Position numbers and translations under genes: made by a program. Source: Pycnopodia helianthoides (lineage: Eukaryota; Echinodermata; Asteroidea; Forcipulatida; Asteriidae). Taken from it: a stretch of DNA of 64,000 nucleotides. The notes below the pieces were generated by a model. The model was not told the DNA's origin. It ran no database searches and saw only the letters and a list, made by a program, of their open reading frames with translations. Within the stretch, counting starts at the first letter, position 1. Every line of letters begins with the position of its first letter. Where the stretch lies: contig CM063260.1 of NCBI GenBank assembly GCA_032158295.1, positions 2,551,501 to 2,615,500 on the forward strand, written 5' to 3'. Positions 27,245 through 40,700 of this stretch are shown piece after piece.

Positions 27245-27690
27245 AATTAAGCCATCATGGGCACGGACAGTAACAACCGGGCTGGCAGCGGTGCGGCCTA
27301 CACACGCTTTGCCGAAGAAATGGACATTGACTCTGTGAACTTAAACGTGAAAGGATCCCCGTCCAAAACCACCGGTCTCAAACTCTTCTGTTTGGAACAC
27401 TGGCGAGTCTTGATCGTTCTTCTGATTGCACTTTGCTGCTTCGGGATTGGAATCATTCTGGGACATTTTCTCGCCGCGAGCGTCACGGTGACCAGCCAGA
27501 ACGGATATCATAACGCCACGAAGGCAACCCCAAAACAGACATCAACGTCAAAGCCGACATCAAAACCGGCGTCGACAATATCTGGTGGAGAGGGGATCAC
27601 GGTGGGACGCACCACCGCCACACCATCAAAAGACTACATGGCATCTGTCCGTGGACTTATTCAAACACCAAAATTTTCTTCTCTTTTAAA
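27245..27690 (+). CDS. receptor-like gene exon 1: cytoplasmic tail, YTRF signal, membrane helix, stalk
   Basis: The acceptor TTTTTTACAG ends at 27244. Twelve untranslated bases then precede the ATG at 27257, so at least one 5'UTR exon lies upstream and was not located. The tail has Tyr15-Thr-Arg-Phe18, the tetrapeptide that binds the AP-2 adaptor in vertebrate TfR1. The hydrophobic run at 51-76 is followed by a low-complexity Thr/Lys/Pro stalk with one N-glycosylation site (N86). The TfR1 stalk cysteines that form interchain disulfides have no counterpart. The first 40 coding bases are copied into intron 6. Confidence 0.9.
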
Positions 27691-27965
27691 GTAAGTGACT
27701 TAAGACAAAATTATTTTTTAAAACATGTTATTGTTATGGGGTCCTGACTCTTTGTAAAAAAAAGGAAGAGGCGTGCCTTCTTTGTTTTTTCTTTTTTTTA
27801 AATGGTCGCCCGACACATTTTTCAAGACAACCGGCCGGGCTAATTGTCAAGATGGTTGCCAGCTTTTTGGGGGGTGTTTTTACGTTGTGCTCAAGTCTAA
27901 AAATATGATCTTATTGATTTAAAAATGTTTTGGGGGGGTCATGTATCGTTAAAATTGATCCTTAA

Positions 27966-27998
<33 letters not shown>

Positions 27999-30900
27999 AG
28001 AGGCGGCCTCTAAAAAGGAGGCGGGCTGGGACGCTAAACATGTTTTTTCATTATTTGGTCTAATACAGATCGTGTGACTCATCACGTGTTTGCAAATGAG
28101 CAATGGGGACAGGACTTCCCAAACTTTTATTTTGTAACCACTTGAACTTTAACGATCGGTTTTTTTATTAGTTCATGTGTTGTGTCGTAATCAAATCAGG
28201 GCCCAATTTCATGGCTCTGCTTACCGCCGAATTCTGCGCTTACGGTGACTATTCTCCGCTCACTGTTCAAGCGCCGAATTTCTGCGCTAGCTGTGTAAGC
28301 GTAGAAAGCCTAGTAACGTGGAGTACGCACGCGCACAAGCCGAAATTCCCCGCTAGCCCGTGAAATACGCTTGACGTAAGCGCGGAATTCCCTGCTTCCG
28401 CAAGCGCCGATTCTTTGCTTACGGTAAGCAGAGCCATGAAATTGGGCCCAGATGTGTTATAAATTGGGCCAAAACAATAATACGGTCCACTGCTTGACAT
28501 ATTAATTGACACTGCTTGAAGTTGAAACAAGTAATTAAAAAATATGCAGTAATTTAAGTCAATGATGTAAATTGACATTATGATCAATTAAATGTCAAAG
28601 TGATTTTACAAAATGTTTGTATTTCAAATTGACGGTTAGCATATATTCAAGTTTTTTTTAAAACTTTGTCCACAGAAATTTAACGGCCCTGCCCCATCAT
28701 GCGGGCTCTCCGGAAAATGCGCGTCAAGCTGACAGAATCTATCGCGACTGGAGGAGCTACGGATTCGATGTCACGAAGAAAAGTTATACGGTGGTGTTGT
28801 CAAGGCCGAGTCTGTAAGTAACCTATGAACAGTTACACCCAGGCCGGGAATTACGCTCTTGGTGTCCCTTCAAAAGTTGCCCATAGACTTTAAGATTTCC
28901 CAACGGAAGTGCCCTCTGCAAAATGATAAATGGCTTTGCCCTCTCAAAGATGAAATTCCAGACCTGTACACCCCAGATTAATTTTTACTGGACTAGAAAT
29001 AGTTTTTCACAGGACCTAAATTATTGTTTTCTTTTTTCTTTTTTTCTTTTTTTTGGGGGGGGTAAATCTTCAATGCTTGACAAAACAGGACTTGTTCGGT
29101 TGCGGGTTCCTGGCAGGCATGATATTCTTTTGTCTGATTTCCGATTTTTGTTTGCCCTTGGAAAAATAAGAAAAACTGTGATTAAATAGCCTAAAAAGTC
29201 TATATGACCAAGTTGGTCAGCCCTTGTGCTAAAAGAATTTTCCTACTTTTTGTCCAAGAACCAAGTATCATGCCTGGTTCCAGGCAGAATAGGCACCTTT
29301 GAATGGCTACAGCTTCAGTCCCAGCTTACAGGCTCTGTCAGTCATTTTGAAAACATTCTCTTTTTGGTGCACAGGGCTCAAAACTGAGGCTTACAGAGCC
29401 AAAGCCAAAACTAAATTCGGGGTTTCAAAAACAGACACACATTACTGTTACATAGTTTCAAAGCCTCAACGTTGTGTGTGCGTGATGGGCTTCATTCTCA
29501 AGAATGATTTCCGAATAATTGTTAGACGTTTCCAAATTGCAATTTTCTGCACGTCATCTCTCGGCCTTGGCCTGAGATTAAATGCAGACACTTTTTCTGT
29601 TGAAGTAACAACATGAACAAAGGAAAATGTTGAGCTGAATGCCAGTGAACCCTGAGTGTGAAGGATTCAGGAAGGGTTGCTGTCCGGCTGTTCCTCACAT
29701 TATTCAATAGATCAATAGTGTTAGATCAAGAAGAAACTCAAGGCCGTCCACAATAATAATAGTAATAATAATAATAGTGGCTTCTTATATCGCACTCATA
29801 TCCGTCACTCAGTGACGCTCAAGGCGCTCTAACATTCAGTATTTTCCTACAAGGTATACATGTGGAGCTACTTTTTGAAGTTTGAGACCTATTCCTTTAC
29901 ATAGCACAATGTAATGGTTTACAAGGTGCGTTGGTGCAATATGCTTCCTATCAAACCAGGAACACCGGGGCGAACCCCTTCTCTTTTCGATAAGTGCACT
30001 GGGTTCTTTTACGTGCATTACACAACACACGGGACCAACGGCTTTGCGTCCCATCCGAAGGACGCAGCAATAATGGTTAAGTGTCTTGCTTAAGGACGCA
30101 AGTGTCACGACTGGGACTCGAACCCACACTCTGCTGAACAGAAACACCAGAGCTTGAGTCCGGTGCTCTTATCCGTTCGGCCACGACACGCCATCAATAT
30201 ACAATAACAAGTTGTTGTGTTGGATGTATCAATTTGGTGAACATTTTATCTAATTTGGTTTCACCCTTGCAGTACACCGATGTGTATTAAGCACTGTATA
30301 CTCAGTACTTTCCCGAGCTCTGTGATAAAAATTCCACAGGCAAATCACTGGGGTTGGATTCGAACCCACGACCTTTGCATTGCTAGAGCAGATGTATTAG
30401 CACTAGACCACCGAGCTAGCTCGATGGCTAAAGGTTGTTCAAAATCCATGGCAGCGGGTACTGCAACATTTTATTATTGTTTTTCGTTCAGTGCGGTTTG
30501 TAATGTGACAGCTGATGGGTCGAGGACCCATGGGTTTTCCCATAACAGTTCAGTTTCAGTGTAATAACACATAATTACAAAGTGTGGCATCTGCCAAGTT
30601 GCAAGTAGATTTACAAAAAGTTTCAGAGGTTTACAAAAACAAAACAAAAACCTAAATATTTACAGGTATTGTACACTTTTGGTAACAGCTCAAAATCAGT
30701 GTCCACATTTTGTGTGATTCAACATATGCATGAACAAACTAAACCTGTGAAAGTTTGAGCTCAATTGGTCATCGAGGTCACGAGAAAATAGTGAAAAGAG
30801 ATCTTATGTGTTTCTCTTTTTTCAAACATCAAGTTTTTATCACGTGGGATAAAAACTATTGTTTTACTAATTTCTCAGAAACTAAACCATTTTAGGCAGA

Positions 30901-31724
30901 AATATTTTAAGGAACCCTGTCTACCATTACTTACTTTAAATCATGTAAGTTATGTGTGAATCTGTGAACATTTGTGTTTTTCGATCTCACCAATAGTGTA
31001 CAGGGCCTTTAACATTAGCTAACTAACAACGAGGCGAATTGTGTGGTCGAGGTACATGTATGCATTTTGCCGAAACGGAAAATCATTAGCCCTAAGTTAA
31101 AGGAACATTACAGAATTGGTAATTGTAAAATATACTTTTGATCACAGATTTACATAAAACTTACACGGTATAATGATGATGATAGTAGAAGACATCCCTT
31201 GAAATATTTCTGTCTGAAATGCCATATTTGATGAGAAATGAATAAACTAATTATCCGATTGGAGTTTATCGCTCAGTGAGCGTTTTATTCATTTGCTGAA
31301 CCTATATGATTTCATGCAAATGTGTAATCGGTTTTTCACTATTTTCTCGTGACCCAGATGGCCGATCGATCTCAAACTTCTACAGGTTTGTCAGTTTATG
31401 TATATGGTGGATTACATGAAGTGCTTACACTGCCAGCAACTGTTTTGTTAGCAAAAACCAATTCTGTAATGTTCCTTTAAGTGACATGGTTGGTGCTTCA
31501 TGCATACGCTTTCCTTTCATACTGTGTGAGTTTCCACTTTTTATATTTTACACTCTCCCCCCCCCTCCTCAACCACTCCCCTCGAAAAACAAACAAACAA
31601 ACAAACAAAAAAGACTGAAGTAATTTCAGCCTAGTTGACATGGTCAAGTTTAAGTTTGAATAATTTAAGTTACGTGAACAATCAACATTTTATTTTAGCT
31701 TTAATTTTTCTTCTTCTGCTGAAG

Positions 31725-31757
<33 letters not shown>

Positions 31758-34700
31758 CTCGGTGGTTTAAAACTTTGGATTCCTTTTCCTGATTCCTTTC
31801 CAGAGCCAAGCCAAACAAAATCACAGTTTTTGACAGTGTGACATCAGCGACGGTTATGGACTGCACCCCTGGTGAACCTTTATCTACACCTCAGATGCTT
31901 CAACCCTTCGCAGTCTACGGCTCAAACTCCACGATAACAGTGAGTCTCCTGAAATTTGCGGACTGCAACTGTCCAGTCACAGTATCGCACATAACGAGAT
32001 GCAAAATTTTACTCAAACTGAAAATCAACTTAGAATTTTTTTGCCGGAACATTTTTTAGTAACTTGCCAAGGGGATCAGTTTGTTTGTCCATTTCACTGG
32101 GGTCGATTTCACAAAACTCTTCCTAACTTAGGACTAGTCCTAGGCAATGCTAAGAGATAGGACTAGTCTTAAGTTAAGACCAGTTACTTAAGACTAGTCC
32201 TATCTCTTAGCATTGCCTAGGACTTGTGAAATCAACCCCAGGTCTGCCAGCTTTTTCACTGATCTAGACATCCTTTTTCTCTCTCATCATGTTAGTTGGA
32301 TGGGACTTGTTTTAGAATGATCTGTGCATGAAGTGGTATACACATTGCTTTGGGAAGTAATGTGCCAGCCAGGGGGACCCAACCTCCTTCCCAGAATGCT
32401 GATATTTGAGTTAGTCCTGTGGCCGATCCACTCTATGCTGGCGCTCATTGTGCAAAGCAGTCACTTTTAGAAGCCAATTAGCATTGCTTTCAGTGACGAG
32501 AGGTATCGATACGGCGTGCAGCCCATGGTAGCAAGGCTTAGGCAGACCATGTTGACAGAATTTTCCTTTTGTTGCAGAATTTACCAGTGTATGTCAACTA
32601 CGCTAGCAGACAAGACTTCAAGATACTGAGAGAGGAGACACCAGTGGTTCACACTGGAAATATCTGTTTAGCTAGGCTCGGAAGAATCTCTCTAGCCCTG
32701 ATGGTAAGAGATTTGAACCTGGACAATTTGGGACACTAGATGGCAGCAGACTTACTGGGATTGTTTACACAATGACTGAGATCTATGGTTCGAAATGGAA
32801 AGTCTGCTGCCGCGAAGCATCCACAAAGTCATTCCTTACTGCCAGGCATATTATCTGGTTAAGCGCATAATTCTTGCTCAGCAGAAGTGGGTTACCAGCT
32901 AAATTTTCAGGGTATAAATATTGCTTGTGACTGGTGTCCTGCTAATACTGTGCTGAGTCGATGGATCGGTAAAAATATTTTTCTGATAAACTTGATTCCA
33001 ACTGAATTTTGATGGCGTCGTTTAACCCTACCAGCCCAATTTTTTGATTTAGTATTTTTTGAATCATCGTAAAAAGCTTGTGAAAGTTCAAGATTGTGAT
33101 CAAAGTAAAAACATTCTTGGCAGTTTCCTCATCATGTTTTTTTTATAATTAGAGTTGCATGTCTGGAGGACAAGTGTTACTTTCATTTTCAAATAAAGAT
33201 ATATCTCGTAGGTCTGATTTAAGGAAGAACCAAGTTGATGTTATTTCTTTGGTTTTAACACCAGGCATTGAACAGCAAGGAGCAAGGCTGTCTTGGGCTC
33301 ATCGCCTTTCCCGATCCTCAGCAGTACGCCAATGCCACAACCACACAAAGTAACACCTTCCCAAAGAAGTGGTGGCTGCCGTTGAAAGGAGTGGTACGAG
33401 AATCGGCAAGGCTCGGACTGGGAGATCCTTCTTCCCCTTTCTTCCCATCACATGGTAAGAAGTTCTTTTTTAAAAGAACTTCTTTAAGTATTTGTATTTT
33501 CTACAAATTTACTGACCTGACACTTTTTTGTTGTTGTAATATTACTGTTGTTCGTTTGTTGGGGTGTTGTGGTATTTGTTTGTTTATTTGTTTGTTTGTT
33601 TGTTTGGGTTGTGCATAGAGTTATGCACTAGGCAGAGGCATAAACACATTTGCATCGTGCCACCATTAATCTCATACAAAAAAGGTGCGATGTTCCCTCA
33701 GTTTGTCAACCAGTAGTGTTAATAGTGCTGTGGGATTTACATATTTTATGAGGAGGGTCCATTCCAGGCCGGCTTGAACTTTGACCCCATTCTCTTATCC
33801 CCCCCTTTTTCACTTTTTAGACTGGACACCGAGGCAGCCCATCTCTAACCAAGTGGAGGAGTTTCCGGTCCAGACCATTAGCTACGCTGACGCTACTGGT
33901 CTCATCAGGTACATGTGGAACAGTTATTCAGTCTGGGTTTCTATGGGTTTTCTTTCCATATATTCTCAGTAGACATTTCCATTGCTGTACCTCGTCTTGA
34001 TTCAAAGAGAGTAACTATTTCATCAGCAACCTTGTCATAATTTTCCAATTGGACTTTATCGCTCAGTGAGCGTTTTATTCATCTGTTGAATCTATATGAT
34101 TTCATGCAAATGTGTAACCGGTTTTTCACTATTTTCTCGTGACCCAGATGGCCGATCGATCTCAAACTTCTACAGGTTTGTCAGTTTATGTATATGGTGG
34201 ATTATATAAAGTGCTTACACTGCCAGCAACTGTTTTGTTAGCAAAAACCAATTCTGTAATGTTCCTTTAGTTGTTTTTACAGAATTAAGCCATCATGGGC
34301 ACGGACAGTAACAACCGGGCTGTTGTAATGTTATAATGAGAGTCGACTGTATTACCAAGACGCTGTACTGTGACTATAGCCTGTTAATTCTCGATTCTGT
34401 TCTTTCTGTCTAGTAAAATGGCAAGTCCTCCGGCTCAGAATTCGGACTGGATCGGTGGACTGGGGGTAGACTACTACATAGGACCAGGATTCCACGAGAA
34501 AAACTTGAAACTTCGCATGGAAGTGAACAATGAGATTAAGCAGGTGAACATTACCAATGTGATCGCCACCATCAAGGGAACTGTTGAGCCGGGTGAGTGA
34601 TTATGACGTGGGCCAGGAGGAGTTGACCAAACCTTCAAAACCCTTCAGCTGTATGGGTTTTATATGGTGGAGTGACTGTGGACAAGTATTATTGTTCTTA

Positions 34701-37700
34701 TATTGCGCACATATCCTAGTAGCTAGATCAAGGTGCAACCTTACTCCTGTTCATCGGGCATACTTTTAGACCATTCCTCAAATGTTCTTGACTCCCTGGG
34801 GAGCATACAAGCCCCAAGCTGCTTAAATTAGCACTGGGGGGTTAAACCAGCACAATGCTGTCTCGGCCCTCTCAGGTTCCCATTTATACACATGGGTTAA
34901 GAGAAGCAGTTATGGTTAAGTGCCCTGCTCAAGGACACAAGTGTCATGACAGGGAATCGAACCCACACTCCAATGATTCAGTAGACTGCTCAGCCACGTC
35001 ACTATTGCTTGAGTACTGTTTTATTGGTAAATGTATGGCACAGTTTATCTATCATTCAAAACCACAGTGGATGATATTGAATGGTCAGACAGTAGGAGGG
35101 TTGACTGTGTACTATGTAGATGCATTCACCACATGATAGCATACTGCAGGCTCGCATAGTGCATCTATTATTCAAAACCACAGTGGATGAATTGAATAGT
35201 CAGAGAGTGAAGCTGCTAATACCCTTGATGTACCCTCAATATTCCAGATCGCTATGTCATCATTGGCAATCATCGAGATTCCTTGGCATACGGTGTGGTG
35301 GATCCTGGATCAGGAACTGTCTGTCTTCTGGAGGTTGCTAGAGTTTTGTCAGAGTTAATGAAAGAGGGTAAGTCTAGTAATGCTAAGGAGAACTTCTGAA
35401 TAAAGAATCTGACTATAGTCAATCAAGGTGTGGTTGTGTTTCGGTTAACTTGTATTTTATTTAATGAGTAGTTCAACAATGTTAACATGTTCACCACCTT
35501 ACAAACCGTACGCTATGGGGGAATGGGTTCATGTCCAATGGAAGCTTTTTCAGCTGGATGAAAATATCAATTGTTACCGAGAAGCGGTTTGCCCTGGCGA
35601 GAAGGAGAGGACTGTTGAAAAAGTCACGATTGGCACTCATGTGCTAAGACCGATTCTGGATTTAAAGTTTTGCGCTTAATATAATTTTTATGTACTGTTT
35701 TTTTTTTTTGGGGGGGGGTGGAGGGAGTACTGAAAAGAGTGGTCCCTGATAATACTAATCCACCCCTGAGCCATATTTCCTGCAAGGTAGACTTCAGAAA
35801 TTAGGTCCAGGAATTCAAAGACTTTACCCTTAGGGCTGTCCAAAGTTTTACAATCATACAAAGAGCATTCAAGAGAGGGGGTTTAGGAGACCATGTACGA
35901 CTTTGAGAGGTGTGTAAAATGTTGATATTCAAATAATGTGCATCAATATTGAAAGGAAAATGTTGAGAGTGCTACTTCGGGGGAGGGAGAGGGTCCTCAA
36001 ATGTTGTACTCTCTGTACATCCTGAAGAATGTTGACAAGTTTGGATGATCCTTTTAGATGATCTTGAATGACCATCTGTGGTTATTTTTCTTGGTAGGAT
36101 GGAAACCGAGGCGTACCATCATCATAGCGAGCTGGGATGCAGGAGAAGATGGTTCCATCGGCTCCACGGAATGGGTCGAGGTACGTCTTGAGGCAGATCT
36201 CGGGGTTGTGCACGCGAAGCAGAGACTTGGGGGAGCAGTCAACTAGAAATAAAAATTGCATTCTTTGGTGGGATTTTAATTTTTTGATCAAATTGCAGGA
36301 ATGAGAAGTGGTGCTCAAGGGTTGATAGATGGGGAGAGGGGGGGGCGTGTCATCGGAAGTGCAGAGAATGTTTTGCTGTGCTCTTGTCCATCTGAAGTCA
36401 TTGACTTTTCTCAAATGTTGGTCTTGTGTTTGTTATTGTTTGTTTGTCTTTTGGTGGGGGGGGGGAGGGGTCGAAGGACCAAGAAGGGTTTGCTCATCAT
36501 TCAAGATGCCAACATTCTTAACGTTTAGGAGGCTTTTTAAAGAGTTTACCATTAATTTCCCTCTATCCCTTCAGGAAAATCTTGAGAGGCTTCACTCTAG
36601 AGCAGTTGCCTACATTAATCTAGACGGCGCTGTGACCGGGAACTTCACCTTTGCTGCTGCGGGGAGCCCTCTATTGACCAAAGTTCTCTTCCAGGCCACA
36701 AAGGATGTAAGTATTCCAAAATATGTGAATCTGAGAAAAGCTTCAGGCATGAAGCCTTTCTCAGGCATTTGAAAGCACACAATTGTATGCAACGAGGGTG
36801 TTTTTTCTTTCGTTATTTTCTTGCAACTTCGATGGCCAACTGAGCCAAAATATTCACAGGTTTGTTATTTCATGCCTATGTCGGAATACACCAAGTGAAG
36901 ATACTGGTCTTTGACAATTACCACAAGTGCACCCTGCCTTTCATGCTTGCCTAGGATTCAAAGCATCACTTTTTGAAACAACGTTTGTCTAATTGTTCTC
37001 AGGTGGATTGTCCAGATTCTCAGCACAGCAACATGACGATTTATAACAACTGGGCCGCCAGGAGACCAATCAACGGTAGCATCAATCAACCACAGTAAGT
37101 CAAGCTAGCTGACCGTCCACTGCGACCCACCCCCCCCCCCAAAAAAAACTTGCAAAGTGTCCGGGTCGGAAACTTGGAAATTGGGGCTGTAAATTCAGAA
37201 TCCAGCGCCCAATTTCATAGAGCTGCTTACCAATTTTCTGCTGAACAAAAATATGCAGGAAACCAGTCACAAATGGTATGACATGGTAGTTTGGCTGGTA
37301 ATTCATTCTGGTAAGCAAAATTGTCTAGTGCTTAGTTGCTTGTAGTGCTTAAGCAGCTCTATGAAATTTTGCCCCGATGTCAAAATTGCTTGCATACAAT
37401 CTAAGAGAAAGAGAGGGCAAGGGGCCATTTAGAAAAATCAATGTTTAAGGATAATGCAGGATAAAAACATGAGCAGAAATAGCAATATGGTTTAAAAATA
37501 CACAACAGTTAAAAAAGAAGCAAAAATTGAGTACATAATTGCAATACAAACATTCATATTATATACAATAAAGTACAAAAATAAGCGTCAGGCGGACCCA
37601 GAGGAAATCAACCCCGATTCCGATAAAAACAAAGGGAGACAAATTGAATATAAGAGTAAGAAGCTCCCCTTTAATGCACTGACCAACCACAGCCGTTATC

Positions 37701-40700
37701 ACATACCGAAACGCTCTCGTTATTTTTGTGTTTTTGTAAAGGTTGGATCCCCTCGGTAGGACCAGCGACTCTGCTACGTTCTTGATGTTGGCTGGAGTGC
37801 CGTCGGTAGACTTCAAGTACGTCTACGACGAGGTAAAATGCAAATTTTGTGACATTCATACATGTGATTTAGGGGTGTCTTTAAATTCTTCTATCTCGAG
37901 TGGTGTCCTCGGTTAATGATGTCATGATAGAGGTGTCCCCAGGGCCCAATTTCATGGAGCTACTTAAGCACAAAAAGTAGCTAAGCACAACAAAATTATG
38001 CTTAACAGAATAAGGTTACCAGCCAAACTACCATATCACATGTACAATTTGTAACTGGTGTCCTGCTCATTTCTGCTTAGCAGGTAATTGTTAAGCAATA
38101 TTTTCTGCTTAAGCAGCTCTATGAAATTGGGCCCTGATCTTTTTGTCCCTCGTGCATGTAGATATTTCATTTGCTGTCACAAACCCAGTGTCCCTTCTTA
38201 GTACTTCCACATCAAGTCAGGTGACCTCGACCTCTTTGGGCTCGACCTTGCTTGGGCTTGACCTTGCTTGGGCTCACAGAGGACAAGCTTGCTGGCTGAA
38301 AGTTCAGGGTGACGATAGCAGTGCCCTGCAAACCTGACTCTTCTTGCGCAGATTTTGGCACTAAGCTTGGGAAACCCGAGATAGAGATCTGAGCTGGATA
38401 TGTGAGAAAATAGTGAAAAACCAGGCACAATGTTCAGCGTGTATTAAAACACACTTGTACTTACAACCAAATTCAGCTGTTGCTTGTTTTAGGTTTTCAG
38501 ATTTTTCTTTCAGATTTTTCTTGAAAATGATTTCATTTCAAAGGGAAATATTGATTTCACAGACAAAATGTTTCTAGTATGAACTTTATAATCAGTAAGC
38601 CTTCGGACTAAAATTAAACAATTATCATTTTCATCCTTACCAATCCCTGTAAAGGATCATTTTTTTACGATCTCTGACCCCCAAAAAATCAATTCTAAAA
38701 TACATAAGATCGTATTTTGTTACTTTAGCACACCGAAAAAACACACCGAAAAAAGCTGGCAACCATCTTGAAAAATGTGTCATGCATCCAATTAAAAAAA
38801 AAAAAAAAAGTGTCCTTCCTTTTTTCAAAAAGGAAGGACACTAGCACGTTTTGGGGTGTTTTTTTTTGCCTTATCTTTAAAGTGTCATATTTTTCTTTTG
38901 GACAGGGCTTTTACAACGTGCCAAACTTCCCAACCTACCACACGGCACTCGACAATGGTGTCCTGATGAATACCTTTATGGACCCCGACTACAGCATCCA
39001 CACTGCCGTCACGGAGGTTGCAATCAGGACGATCATGAAGCTGTCAGACTCACCCAAGCTTCCTATGGATCTGACTCATTACGGAGAGTCGTTAACGAGA
39101 TACGTAACCCAATTAAAAACGCAATTTGGTGATGTTCTGCTGACGCATAATGTGGACTCAATGGGTGAGACATAACACACCGTTTACTGGGGAGAAAAAA
39201 TGTGCTGCAGGATGTAATTCCACTTTTATTTTCTGACAGGGAAAAAAAAAAAGGAATTCCCGGGCCTTATTGTTTTCGGTTCCCCTCGAAAATATCCCCA
39301 TGAATGTTCAAAATTTCTCATCCAGGTGTATAAGTTGTTTTGATAAACCCATCAGTTGATTTTTTTTCCCCCCTAACTTCCTCCTTTTTTTTTTAGTAGT
39401 TTGTAAATTTTGTTTTTCTACTTGGCAGTTTCCAGCTCTTTTGCAAAGTTACACCTGTAGTGGTGGAGGCTCCCTTGCCTGCATCGGGCAGTTTCCCAGG
39501 CCGATAAAATTGGCCTAATTTTTGAAAGTTCAAGTTGTGGCCCAAATAAAGTTTGGGGAAAACAACTTTGATTTTGTGTATGTCTTGACTGTAATCATCG
39601 TTTGTAGAATTTATATATTTGCAATTTCTACAAAAAGGTAGTAATTTTGCGCGGCACTACACAGTAATTTATTACAGGGCACTGACTGTGGTAAGACCAT
39701 GTTACACAAGTCAATTTACAATCGTAACAGTTTCCAGGCAATCTCAAAAAGATTATAACAATTCACAAGAAAAACTATAGTAGTAAACTTGCGGGTACGA
39801 CCGTACATAAAAACTCTTTTGAGAAATTAGAAGTAGCTGTTGCAAACTGCTTACCAACCAAAAGGACCTGTAGTATAAATGCAAAACATTAGTTAGTGGC
39901 CTGACGTTTCGACCCTAGCAGAGTCTTTCTCGGAGGCTAAATGACAAGACAACACACACATACATGCATACAAGGGGGACAAAAGCAGTCAAGTGGAAAA
40001 ACATGAACAGAGAGAGTGGAGAGAGAAAAGCAAGAAGCATTCAGAAAAAGCAGGGGGTAAGCAGGGATTATGAAGACAAAGGGGGGGGTTGGAGGGAAGG
40101 GGATGGCTAGACCACAAAAGAAGTTGGAAACACAAAGGACAAAATGGAAGGTTGGAAGAAAAGTAAAAAACTTTTTTTGGAGAAGTGTCGGTTCTGAGAA
40201 GAACCGGTGTGGTGTTGATGTTTCAACTCTACCGTGCTCGTCTTCGTGAGTCGACGTCAAACGATTCACACCTCACTTTTTACACAGCCTTCTTGGGGAT
40301 GGTATGACACTGTCAGAAAAACTGTCCCTCGTGCTACCTGAATGTTCCTTTACACGCAGCGCAGTTGGTTGCCTCAAAGTCCACTTGTCAACCTTAGGGG
40401 AAAATTGGTCTCGCTGCAACAGTCATGAAATTCTTGCTCTGAGGGCAGGACACAAACGTAACATTTGTCGTAAACTTTCATTTCTTCAGAGCGTCTTGAG
40501 GGTGCTGTTAGTAACTTCAGTCGTGCAGCAGAAGTGTTCCAACAGAAGTACAACGCCATCTCAGAATCGGAGTAAGTAACCACCAAAAATACACACATGC
40601 AACTCATTGTAGCATAGCAGTGCCTTTTACCTATTATTTTGATGTATTCATGTATGCAAATATATTCATGTTTTATATTTTATCCACTCATTTATTCACG

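Noticed and set aside
39835..39945. GACGTTTCGACCCTAGCAGA repeat, considered as a hammerhead ribozyme of a Penelope-like element
   Set aside because: The CGAAAC half is suggestive, but the CTGATGA core is absent in the copies at 23935, 39835, 59480 and 61215, so a catalytic fold is not supported.
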